Assembly: GCA_018267355.1 (NCBI GenBank)
Contig: JAFDYP010000484.1
Span: 1 to 7,143, forward strand
Source of the DNA: Bacteroidota bacterium
GTDB taxonomy: Bacteria; Bacteroidota; Bacteroidia; Chitinophagales; LD1
Direction of reading: 5' to 3'
Length of the DNA: 7,143 nt
The notes under the pieces are model-generated. The model had not been told where the DNA came from and ran no database searches. It saw nothing but the letters and a program-made list of their open reading frames with translations. Positions 1 through 6,462 of this stretch are shown piece by piece. The position numbers and the translations under genes are program-made. How positions within the stretch are numbered: position 1 is the first letter of the stretch; every line of letters starts with the position of its first letter.

Positions 1-1083
1 AACATCCCGGTCTATATCATGGCCGTCCGTATCATGGATCACGACAGTGCGATACACGAGACGCCCTACGTGCTGGACCATACTCAAAACGACCTCCGTA
101 TAGACTACATAGGGGTCAGCATGCCTACGGGGGACAACCTGACATATCAGTACCGCCTGCTGGGTGCCGGCAATGATGCCTGGACTACCACTACCAATAC
201 GTCTATTGAGTTTCGGTCACTATCTGCCGGCGAGTATACTTTTGAAGTAGCCGTCCTGGATAAATTTGGTCAGCGCTCAGCGTCTGTGGGCCGGGTCCGC
301 TTCCGGATCTCACCTGCATTTTATACTACGTGGTGGTTTTGGGCTATTATCATGATCACCATCCTGGTCATCGGTTTCCTGATCATACGTGACAGGTTTC
401 GCCGGCAGCAGCAGAGGTTTGAGAAGGAACAATCCCTGCACAATAAGATCATAGAGCTGGAGCAGCAGGCACTCAAGGCCCAGATGAACCCACACTTTAT
501 CTTCAACTGCCTCACTGCCGTGCAGCATTTCGTCAATAGTGAAGACATGTACTCCGCTAATATGTACCTGTCAAACTTTGCCCGCCTCATACGCAAGACG
601 CTCGATCTCTCGGGTGAGCAATACATAACCCTGGATCAGGAGATAGCATATCTCCAAGACTATGTACAGATGGAGCACCTCAGGTTTGGAGATAAATTCA
701 CCTGGCAGATAGACCTGGCAGATGATGTTGATTCCTTTGAGGTGCAGGTGCCGCCCATGCTGCTGCAGCCGATCGTGGAGAATGCCATCCGCCATGGCCT
801 GCGCAACATACAGGATAGAACGGGACTGCTGCGGATTAGTTTTGCGATGCATGATCGGGTGCTCCACTGCATAGTAGAGGATGACGGTATAGGCAGGCAA
901 AAGGCGAAAGAACTGAAAAGTAGTATGCACGTGGAATATCAGTCAAAAGGAATGTCACTGACAGAAATGCGCATCCAGGCTATCAACCAGATCAGTGATA
1001 AAAAAATATCTATCGAAATAGTGGACAAATATGAAGAAGCATCAACTACAGGTACTATAGTCAAATTATTAATAGCTCAATAA
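1..1083 (+). CDS. Sensor histidine kinase, LytS-type with Y_Y_Y domain (5' end outside window)
   Basis: This is the C-terminal 360 residues of a membrane sensor kinase. The reading frame is open from base 1. The first in-frame ATG (base 19) is not a credible start, because the residues before it already align with the interior of the downstream paralogue. In order, the visible part has a Y_Y_Y immunoglobulin-like domain (about 60-310), one transmembrane helix (about 325-390) beginning at a TTWWFW motif, a charged coiled linker, and a His_kinase (LytS/PF06580-type) domain. The phospho-acceptor His lies in NPHFIFN (codon 493-495). An N-box (PPMLLQPIVENAIRHG) and G boxes (DDGIGR, SKGMSL) of the ATPase follow. 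By analogy with its neighbour, the missing part should be a periplasmic beta-propeller. The expected role is sensing an extracytoplasmic signal and phosphorylating the LytTR regulator two genes downstream. Its stop codon overlaps the next start. Confidence 0.93.
   Translation, partial: NIPVYIMAVRIMDHDSAIHETPYVLDHTQNDLRIDYIGVSMPTGDNLTYQYRLLGAGNDAWTTTTNTSIEFRSLSAGEYTFEVAVLDKFGQRSASVGRVRFRISPAFYTTWWFWAIIMITILVIGFLIIRDRFRRQQQRFEKEQSLHNKIIELEQQALKAQMNPHFIFNCLTAVQHFVNSEDMYSANMYLSNFARLIRKTLDLSGEQYITLDQEIAYLQDYVQMEHLRFGDKFTWQIDLADDVDSFEVQVPPMLLQPIVENAIRHGLRNIQDRTGLLRISFAMHDRVLHCIVEDDGIGRQKAKELKSSMHVEYQSKGMSLTEMRIQAINQISDKKISIEIVDKYEEASTTGTIVKLLIAQ
352..627 (+). repeat. Paralogous repeat, copy A: membrane-helix and phosphotransfer region of the first kinase
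   Basis: This 276-base segment encodes 92 residues identical to those at 3246-3521 in the second kinase, from MITILVIG in the membrane helix to SGEQYI past the H-box. I counted 24 base differences by eye, all synonymous. The surrounding alignment is gap-free at a constant offset of 2894 bases. Confidence 0.92.
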
Positions 1084-1085
1084 TG
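1081..1085 (+). promoter_or_regulatory. Overlapping stop/start (TAATG) coupling the two kinases
   Basis: The TAA of the first kinase and the ATG of the second share base 1083. No Shine-Dalgarno sequence precedes the ATG, so reinitiation by ribosomes finishing the first gene is the likely way in. This ties production of the two sensors together. Confidence 0.8.
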
Positions 1086-3980
1086 TTCCGATTGCTGGTT
1101 TTACTGGGAGCATTGATTTATTGCGTTGTACTGATAGGTCAGCGCGCAGAGCCACAGCACTTTACAGTCAAGGATGGTTTGCCATCTACTACTACTTATT
1201 CTTTTGCCGTAGATGAAAAAGGATTTATCTGGATCGGTACGGAGGCGGGTTTGGTACGTTTTGATGGGCTCCAGTTCAAGGTTTACACCACTCACGATGG
1301 CCTGCCAGACAATGAAGTACTCTCATTGATGTTTGATAGTCTCACGTATAGGCTATGGATCATTACTTTTAGCAATAAGGCCTGCTACTATTTTGATGGG
1401 AAATTTTACAACGGTTTAACGGATTCATCCCTTTCACCCGTCAGAGCTGAGAAAGGAGAGATACTAAATGGAAACTTGCAGGCAAGATTAGGTGTATTTC
1501 TTTATTCTCAGTACTTTATATACCGGTGTGCTGCGGGGCGCATAGATAGGATCGCTGTGCCCGTCGGCGGTATTAAGGTGGTACATCAGGAGCCAGACTC
1601 TTCACTAGATATGCTTATGACCGTGCGCGGGCTTGGCAATGAGAAGAGAGGCTCATTTTCATATTATAGTCCTATAGACTCCAATTTTAGCACGGGCAAA
1701 TGGGAGAGTGGTCTGTTTTTTCTTTATCGGTTAGGCTCCGTTGATGTGATGCGTAAGGAGAAAGGTGCATATCAAAAAATTGCATCTATAGCTACTCCTC
1801 ATGGCAAATCCGTCACCAATGTCATTTCCACTGGTGGGGGCTACATGGTTTCGATATTGAATGAGGGGGTTTTCTGGCTCGACAGTTCTCTTCGGCAGCC
1901 ATTGGTTCCTGTTTGGAGGGGGCATGCAAATAATATCTACTTAGATGCCTCCGCCAATATGTGGATCGCTACTTCCAATGATGGCGTCTATGTGCTGCGT
2001 CCCACCGATATTGAAAACTACAACCTCGGAATGGTATCTGCCCTGGCGGTAAATAGAGATGGCCGTGTCGCCTTGGGAGGAGAGGACGGCAGATTGCGTA
2101 TTATGTCGCGCCATAGGCTGAGCGATAGCATGCCTGATATGGGGGCTGCACAGAAAGATGGGCTTGTGCGCAGTATCATGTGGAGTGGAGATGATCTCCT
2201 CTATATCTGCAGTGCACCGGTATGGTATCATACAGCCTTGCGGAGATACTCGCTGCTGAATTTTAGATCCAGCGCACCTAAATGTATGATCTCCATGGAC
2301 GGTGGTCGGGAGATATGGATCGGATTAGCTGCCAGTATTACAAAGTTTTTTCCTTCGTCTGGGACCCATCAGGAAATGGCGGTGGACAAGCGTGTTTTTG
2401 CCATGGCCCGGCATCCTGATGGACGTGTGTTTGTAGGCGGTATAGATGGTGTGTATGTTTTTAATGGTACACGCTTGATACCAGCTGAAAATGCGGTAGC
2501 TATCAGCGGGCAGCGTATTACCTCCATCTGTTTTACTCCAGACTCTTTGATGTGGGTGTCCACACCTTCGGATGGTATCTGTGCTTTTGATCAGCATGGG
2601 ATGGTCGGCCATATCAGTACACTTTTATATCGGGCATATCACGGCGCCATTTGCCGGCGCATAGTAGCAGATAGGGAGCCAGGTATACTGTGGACAGCTA
2701 CCAATGGCGGTGCCAATCGCATCAGATACCACTACCGCGATACAATCATGGTAGAAGGTATTACACCATTAGGTTTATCTGATGGCTTAGGCAGTGATGA
2801 CGTGTATGATATAGGCATATCTGACTCTTTCGTTTATATGGGGACGTCTGTCGGTCTGTCTATATTGAATAAGAAAATTCTCTCAGCCAGCCAGCACTGC
2901 CCCATATACATTTTGTCTATCACCATAGATGGCATTGATAGTGCTATACACACGGCTCCCTACGTACTATCTCACTTGCAGAATAATCTTAAGATAGCAT
3001 ACGCAGGGGTATGTCTGCCGTCTGGCGCTGATCTGCAATATCAATACCGCCTGCTCGGTAGTGGCAATGATGAATGGACTACTACGCTCGATCGGTCTGT
3101 CGATTTCAGATCCCTGGCACCCGGCACATATCGCTTCGAGGTGGCCGCTATAGACAAATTTGGTAACAGGTCCCCCTACATTGCTAAGGTCAGCTTTCGT
3201 ATTCGCCCAGCGTTTTATACTACATGGTGGTTTTACTTGATCGTTATGATCACCATTCTGGTCATCGGTTTCCTGATCATACGTGATAGGTTTCGCCGGC
3301 AGCAGCAGAGGTTTGAGAAGGAACAATCTCTGCACAATAAGATCATAGAGCTGGAGCAGCAGGCGCTCAAGGCGCAGATGAATCCCCACTTTATCTTCAA
3401 CTGCCTCACTGCTGTGCAGCATTTCGTCAATAGCGAGGACATGTACTCTGCCAATATGTACTTATCCAATTTTGCCCGCCTCATACGCAAAACCCTGGAC
3501 CTCTCGGGAGAGCAGTATATCTCATTGGGGGAGGAGATAGCCTATCTGCGGGACTACATACAGATGGAGTGCCTTAGGTTTGGAGATAAATTTACCTGGC
3601 AGATAGATGTCGCAGAGGACCTGGATACTTTTGATATCCGGGTGCCACCCATGCTGCTGCAGCCTATCATAGAAAATGCCATCCGCCATGGACTGAGAAA
3701 TCTGGAGGATAAGGCCGGCCTGCTGCTGATCAGTTTCACCGTGAGAGACAATACGCTGTACTGTACTGTAGACGACAATGGGATAGGCCGTGCAAAAGCG
3801 CGGGAAATTAAGACAACCATGCATGTGGAATATCAGTCTAAAGGAATGTCACTGACAGAGATGCGGATACAAGCTATCAATCAGATAAGCGATAAGAAAA
3901 TACGCATGGATGTAAAAGATAAGTATGATGACAATAACCACCCTGATGGTACGTTGTTTATCTTAACTATTGAGCTATAA
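1083..3980 (+). CDS. Full-length propeller/Y_Y_Y sensor histidine kinase (LytS-type), 965 aa
   Basis: This is an inner-membrane sensor kinase. Residues 1 to about 22 are a hydrophobic export signal. Residues about 25-605 form a periplasmic beta-propeller region, with blade-like motifs such as GFIWIGTEAGL (from 47), NMWIATSNDG (292), EIWIGL (410), VFVGGIDG (449) and LMWVSTPSDG (489). The length would fit two seven-bladed propellers, as in Bacteroidota hybrid sensors. A Y_Y_Y domain follows (about 630-705), then one transmembrane helix (about 713-733) and a LytS-type kinase. The phospho-acceptor is His769 in NPHFIFN, the N-box starts at 855, and the G1 box DDNGIGR starts at 897. Unlike classical hybrid HTCS proteins it has no fused receiver or AraC domain; the receiver is the separate downstream gene. 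The start overlaps the upstream stop (TAATG), which points to translational coupling. From the Y_Y_Y domain on, it aligns without gaps to the upstream kinase. The ligand is unknown. Confidence 0.95.
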   Translation: MFRLLVLLGALIYCVVLIGQRAEPQHFTVKDGLPSTTTYSFAVDEKGFIWIGTEAGLVRFDGLQFKVYTTHDGLPDNEVLSLMFDSLTYRLWIITFSNKACYYFDGKFYNGLTDSSLSPVRAEKGEILNGNLQARLGVFLYSQYFIYRCAAGRIDRIAVPVGGIKVVHQEPDSSLDMLMTVRGLGNEKRGSFSYYSPIDSNFSTGKWESGLFFLYRLGSVDVMRKEKGAYQKIASIATPHGKSVTNVISTGGGYMVSILNEGVFWLDSSLRQPLVPVWRGHANNIYLDASANMWIATSNDGVYVLRPTDIENYNLGMVSALAVNRDGRVALGGEDGRLRIMSRHRLSDSMPDMGAAQKDGLVRSIMWSGDDLLYICSAPVWYHTALRRYSLLNFRSSAPKCMISMDGGREIWIGLAASITKFFPSSGTHQEMAVDKRVFAMARHPDGRVFVGGIDGVYVFNGTRLIPAENAVAISGQRITSICFTPDSLMWVSTPSDGICAFDQHGMVGHISTLLYRAYHGAICRRIVADREPGILWTATNGGANRIRYHYRDTIMVEGITPLGLSDGLGSDDVYDIGISDSFVYMGTSVGLSILNKKILSASQHCPIYILSITIDGIDSAIHTAPYVLSHLQNNLKIAYAGVCLPSGADLQYQYRLLGSGNDEWTTTLDRSVDFRSLAPGTYRFEVAAIDKFGNRSPYIAKVSFRIRPAFYTTWWFYLIVMITILVIGFLIIRDRFRRQQQRFEKEQSLHNKIIELEQQALKAQMNPHFIFNCLTAVQHFVNSEDMYSANMYLSNFARLIRKTLDLSGEQYISLGEEIAYLRDYIQMECLRFGDKFTWQIDVAEDLDTFDIRVPPMLLQPIIENAIRHGLRNLEDKAGLLLISFTVRDNTLYCTVDDNGIGRAKAREIKTTMHVEYQSKGMSLTEMRIQAINQISDKKIRMDVKDKYDDNNHPDGTLFILTIEL
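3246..3521 (+). repeat. Paralogous repeat, copy B: membrane-helix and phosphotransfer region of the second kinase
   Basis: This is the counterpart of 352-627, a direct repeat at an offset of 2894 bases with the same 92 residues. The longest perfectly matching DNA runs are about 35-40 bases, for example around the FRRQQQRFEKEQ codons. That is long enough to be a possible substrate for homologous recombination between the two genes. Confidence 0.92.
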
Positions 3981-3985
3981 AACAT

Positions 3986-4732
3986 ATGAGAGCTATTATT
4001 GTAGATGATGAATTGCTGGTAGCGCAAAACCTGAATTTGCTTTTGAAGCGTTATTGTCCCGAGGTGGAGGTACTGCAGATGGCACATTCGGCGGCTGACG
4101 CCGAAAGACTGATAAAAGAGCTGGAACCGGACCTCATTTTCCTGGATGTAGAGATGCCCGGTGGCAATGGATTTGATCTGCTGAAGAGATTTACACAGAT
4201 CAGGTTCGGGATCATTTTTGTCACAGCCTTTGATCACTATGCCATTCAGGCTATCAAATTCTCAGCTATAGACTATCTGCTGAAACCGATAGATATCAAT
4301 GAACTGAAAGGTGCCGTGGCCAAGGCGCAGGAACAGCTCAAAAATCGTAGTATAAATCAAAGCCTCAATATCCTGCTGCACAATATGGCTCAGCCGGCTA
4401 CCAAGCTGCAGAAGCTATCTCTGCCCACACAGGATGGCATGACATTTATCGCTATCAATGATATCATCTACTGCGAAAGCGATGGCAACTATACGATCTT
4501 CTATCTGGATGATGGGCAAAAACTGCTTATCACGCGTCAGATAGGTGTCTACGAGGAGCTGCTGCCTGAGCCGCTATTCTGCCGCATACACCGCCAGTAT
4601 ATCATCAATGTAAATAAGGTGGCGCGCTATGTGAAGGGTAGGGGAGGCCATGTGGTCATGACCGACGGCCAGGAGATAGACGTAGCTGTCCGCAAAAAGG
4701 AAGACTTCCTCAACGCCTATTCGCTGATATAA
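3986..4732 (+). CDS. LytTR-family response regulator, 248 aa
   Basis: This is a cytoplasmic DNA-binding response regulator of the AgrA/LytR class. The N-terminal receiver (about 1-118) has the acidic pair D7/D8, the phospho-acceptor D54 in LIFLDVEMP, the switch residue T80 and the conserved K100 in LLKPID. A short linker leads to a LytTR DNA-binding domain (about 142-245), with DIIYCESDGNYT, FCRIHRQYIINV and a basic VAVRKKE near the end. The length is normal for the family. It starts five bases after the upstream kinase stop, so the three genes read as one operon, and it is the only response regulator visible for the two kinases. LytTR proteins bind pairs of short direct repeats; its targets cannot be read from this window. 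No Shine-Dalgarno motif is visible, as is usual in Bacteroidota. Confidence 0.95.
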   Translation: MRAIIVDDELLVAQNLNLLLKRYCPEVEVLQMAHSAADAERLIKELEPDLIFLDVEMPGGNGFDLLKRFTQIRFGIIFVTAFDHYAIQAIKFSAIDYLLKPIDINELKGAVAKAQEQLKNRSINQSLNILLHNMAQPATKLQKLSLPTQDGMTFIAINDIIYCESDGNYTIFYLDDGQKLLITRQIGVYEELLPEPLFCRIHRQYIINVNKVARYVKGRGGHVVMTDGQEIDVAVRKKEDFLNAYSLI

Positions 4733-4768
4733 CAAATCAGGTCACTTGCTAAATTTATTTTGTATTAA

Positions 4769-4813
4769 GCCCCAACGGGGCGATGCGCCTAAAGCGTAGG
4801 GCATCGCCCTACG
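4769..4813. terminator. Overlapping inverted repeats between convergent operons, probable bidirectional terminator or intergenic repeat
   Basis: The 100-base gap between the response regulator and sufS holds three interlocking palindromes. Hairpin 1 is GCCCC (4769-4773) with GGGGC (4777-4781), loop AAC. Hairpin 2 is CGTAGGGC (4795-4802) with GCCCTACG (4806-4813), loop ATC. An alternative long stem pairs GGGCGATGC (4778-4786) with GCATCGCCC (4801-4809) and continues inward as CCTA (4788-4791) with TAGG (4797-4800) after one bulged G, closing a five-base loop. The long stem excludes both short hairpins. No proper U-run follows on either strand, so this is not a textbook intrinsic terminator. 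Its place between two converging stop codons makes a two-way transcription end or a 3' mRNA-stabilising structure plausible. It also resembles the GC-rich palindromic intergenic repeats common in Bacteroidota genomes. Confidence 0.6.
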
Positions 4814-4832
4814 ATAGATCGCGCGCAAATTC

Positions 4833-6053
4833 CTACCTCAGGATCTTCACCGCTTTCCTGATCGCATCAGTCAGCGCATCTATTTCCTGCATCGTATTGT
4901 AGAAAGCAAAGGAAGCTCTGCACGTACCCTCTATGCCAAACTGATCCATGATAGGCTGGCAGCAGTGATGGCCGGTACGGATAGCTACGCCCTGCTCATT
5001 GAGCAGCACACCCAGATCATATGGATGTATATCACCCACCAGAAAGGAGAGTACGGAAGCCTTCTTCTCCGCCGTACCTATCACGCGCAGGCCGTCTATC
5101 TCCGTGAGCTTATTAGTAGCATAGTGCAGCAGCTCCTCTTCGTAGGCATAGATCGCATCGAGCCCGATACCATTGATATAGTGAATGGCTTCGCCCAAAA
5201 CAATACCCCCCTCTATGTGTGGTGTGCCTGCTTCAAATTTATACGGAAGGTCATTATAAGTAGTCCCCTTGAATGATACCGTCTTTATCATCTCCCCACC
5301 ACCCATGAATGGCGGCATATCCAGCAGTATTTCTTCCTTGCCATACAGGATACCGATACCCGTAGGACCAAAGACCTTGTGCCCTGAGAAGCCGAGGAAA
5401 TCGCAGTCCAGCTCCTGCACATCCACCTTCATATGCGGCAGCGCCTGCGCCGCATCTATGAATACTTTCGCCCCCACTTTGTGCGCAGCAGCTATGATGT
5501 CATGTACTGGGTTGATCGTGCCCAGTGAGTTAGAGATATAAGAGGTAGAGACGAGCTTCGTCTTTTCTGACAGCAGCTTCTCATATTCTTCGTAGAGCTG
5601 TTCGCCTTTATCATTCACAGGTATCACCAGCAGGTTAGCGCCTACCTCTTCGCACAGCATCTGCCACGGTACGATGTTAGAGTGGTGCTCCAATGCGGAG
5701 ATGATGATCTCATCGCCAGCCTTCACATACTTGCGCCCCCATGTCTTTGCCACGAGGTTGATAGCCTCTGTCGTACCGCGTACGAAGTTGATCTCGCGCT
5801 CGGACTTTGCGTTTAGGTGAGCTGCGATAGCCTTGCGCGAGTTCTCGTATTCTTCTGTCGCTTTATTGGCCAGGTAGTGTGCGCCGCGGTGTATATTGGC
5901 ATTGGTCGCCTCGTAGTATTCTGTGATCTTATTGATCACACGCAGTGGCTTCTGAGAGGTCGCTGCATTATCCAGGTAGACCAGCGATTTGCCTTTCACC
6001 TTTATATCCAGTATGGGAAAGTCCGCCCTAATTTTATTTATATCCAGTGACAT
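4833..6053 (-). CDS. sufS: Cysteine desulfurase SufS, 406 aa
   Basis: SufS is a PLP-dependent (class V aminotransferase fold) cysteine desulfurase. It converts L-cysteine to L-alanine and holds the sulfur as a persulfide for the SufBCD scaffold, in the cytoplasm. Visible hallmarks are YLDNAATSQKP near the N-terminus, the cofactor-stacking His123 in LEHHSN, the DAAQ motif (200-203), the Schiff-base lysine K226 in SGHK, the catalytic C364 in RTGHHCC, and R379, which in E. coli SufS helps bind substrate. All fall at the E. coli numbering, and the 406-aa length matches. The frame is open for another 35 codons upstream, but I chose the ATG at 6053. It gives the family N-terminus (MSLDINKIRADFPIL), and the longer form would run through the 3' end of the preceding gene. 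The gap to the upstream stop is two bases. No sufE or sufU follows; the next gene is convergent. Confidence 0.97.
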   Translation of the reverse strand: MSLDINKIRADFPILDIKVKGKSLVYLDNAATSQKPLRVINKITEYYEATNANIHRGAHYLANKATEEYENSRKAIAAHLNAKSEREINFVRGTTEAINLVAKTWGRKYVKAGDEIIISALEHHSNIVPWQMLCEEVGANLLVIPVNDKGEQLYEEYEKLLSEKTKLVSTSYISNSLGTINPVHDIIAAAHKVGAKVFIDAAQALPHMKVDVQELDCDFLGFSGHKVFGPTGIGILYGKEEILLDMPPFMGGGEMIKTVSFKGTTYNDLPYKFEAGTPHIEGGIVLGEAIHYINGIGLDAIYAYEEELLHYATNKLTEIDGLRVIGTAEKKASVLSFLVGDIHPYDLGVLLNEQGVAIRTGHHCCQPIMDQFGIEGTCRASFAFYNTMQEIDALTDAIRKAVKILR

Positions 6054-6055
6054 GA

Positions 6056-6460
6056 TTATCTGATTCTGCGTAAAGTCAAAGTGTTTTCTGTAGCGTCGCT
6101 CACCGTATACAGGATGGGTGCACTGCTCGCGAGGGAGCCATGATAGCTGAAGGAGCAACTGGCTTCATTCTTCCAGTATCCCAGTGGATATGGCATCCGT
6201 AGTGCAGGATCATTACCACATCTCCAGATACCTTGCTGAATGCGCCACGCAGTATCGCTATTGGCAATAAAAAAATGGTCATGAGGTGACCGCGATTTGG
6301 TAATTGTATCTAATCTCTGAAAAGTAATGATAGAATCCTCCATGCCGGGTACGGGAGTACTCCAGCGGCCCTCTATACTTTGAATGATGCAATCTTTATT
6401 GCTCTGAGTATATCCTCCGAGGGAGATCAAAGCCGATATAACGATTGCCAGTGTTCTCAT
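6056..6460 (-). CDS. Small exported protein of unknown function, lipocalin-like pattern, 134 aa
   Basis: I do not recognise this gene. The product starts with a signal-peptide-like segment (MRTLAIVISALISLGG, cleavage probably near residues 17-20). There is no cysteine at the expected lipobox position, so it is likely secreted or periplasmic rather than a lipoprotein. The mature part is about 115 residues, with an early GRW motif (31-33), alternating beta-strand-like stretches, cysteines at 24, 81 and 102, and an end pattern YTVSDATENTLTLRRI. Together these resemble small lipocalin-like domains of Bacteroidota, but this is only a fold guess. Its start overlaps the sufD stop by one base (TGATG on the - strand), and its own stop lies two bases before the sufS start, so it is embedded in the suf operon. 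Four 60-base lines (6241-6480) averaged about 43% G+C by count; single lines of sufS and sufD gave 37 and 34 of 60. Confidence 0.82.
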   Translation of the reverse strand: MRTLAIVISALISLGGYTQSNKDCIIQSIEGRWSTPVPGMEDSIITFQRLDTITKSRSPHDHFFIANSDTAWRIQQGIWRCGNDPALRMPYPLGYWKNEASCSFSYHGSLASSAPILYTVSDATENTLTLRRIR

Positions 6461-6462
6461 CA
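6458..6462 (-). promoter_or_regulatory. Overlapping stop/start (TGATG) between sufD and the small exported protein
   Basis: On the - strand the sufD stop TGA (6462-6460) shares its A with the ATG (6460-6458) of the 134-aa gene. This fixes the start of the small gene and indicates that it is co-translated with the suf operon rather than being a chance ORF. Confidence 0.78.

Noticed and set aside
19..1083. Complete kinase starting at ATG 19
   Set aside because: The frame is open from base 1, and the residues before this ATG align with the interior of the downstream kinase. The true start is outside the window.
2967..3422. Minus-strand ORF of 151 aa, with a similar minus-strand ORF at 310-528
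   Set aside because: Both are antisense to the kinase genes. They resemble each other only because the kinases are paralogous, and neither shows a domain or a sensible start context.
4753..4767. Promoter resembling the Bacteroidota -7 element (TAnnTTTG) near TTTATTTTGTATT
   Set aside because: It is one base short of the consensus, has no convincing -33 TTTG partner, and no + strand gene follows it.
4965..5541. Plus-strand ORFs of 103 and 90 aa inside sufS
   Set aside because: They are antisense to a well-supported sufS gene and show no recognisable domain.
6054..6158. N-terminal extension of SufS by 35 residues to an ATG at 6158
   Set aside because: The extension runs through the 3' end of the preceding gene in another frame, has no similarity to the SufS family, and the internal ATG gives exactly 406 aa with correct active-site numbering.
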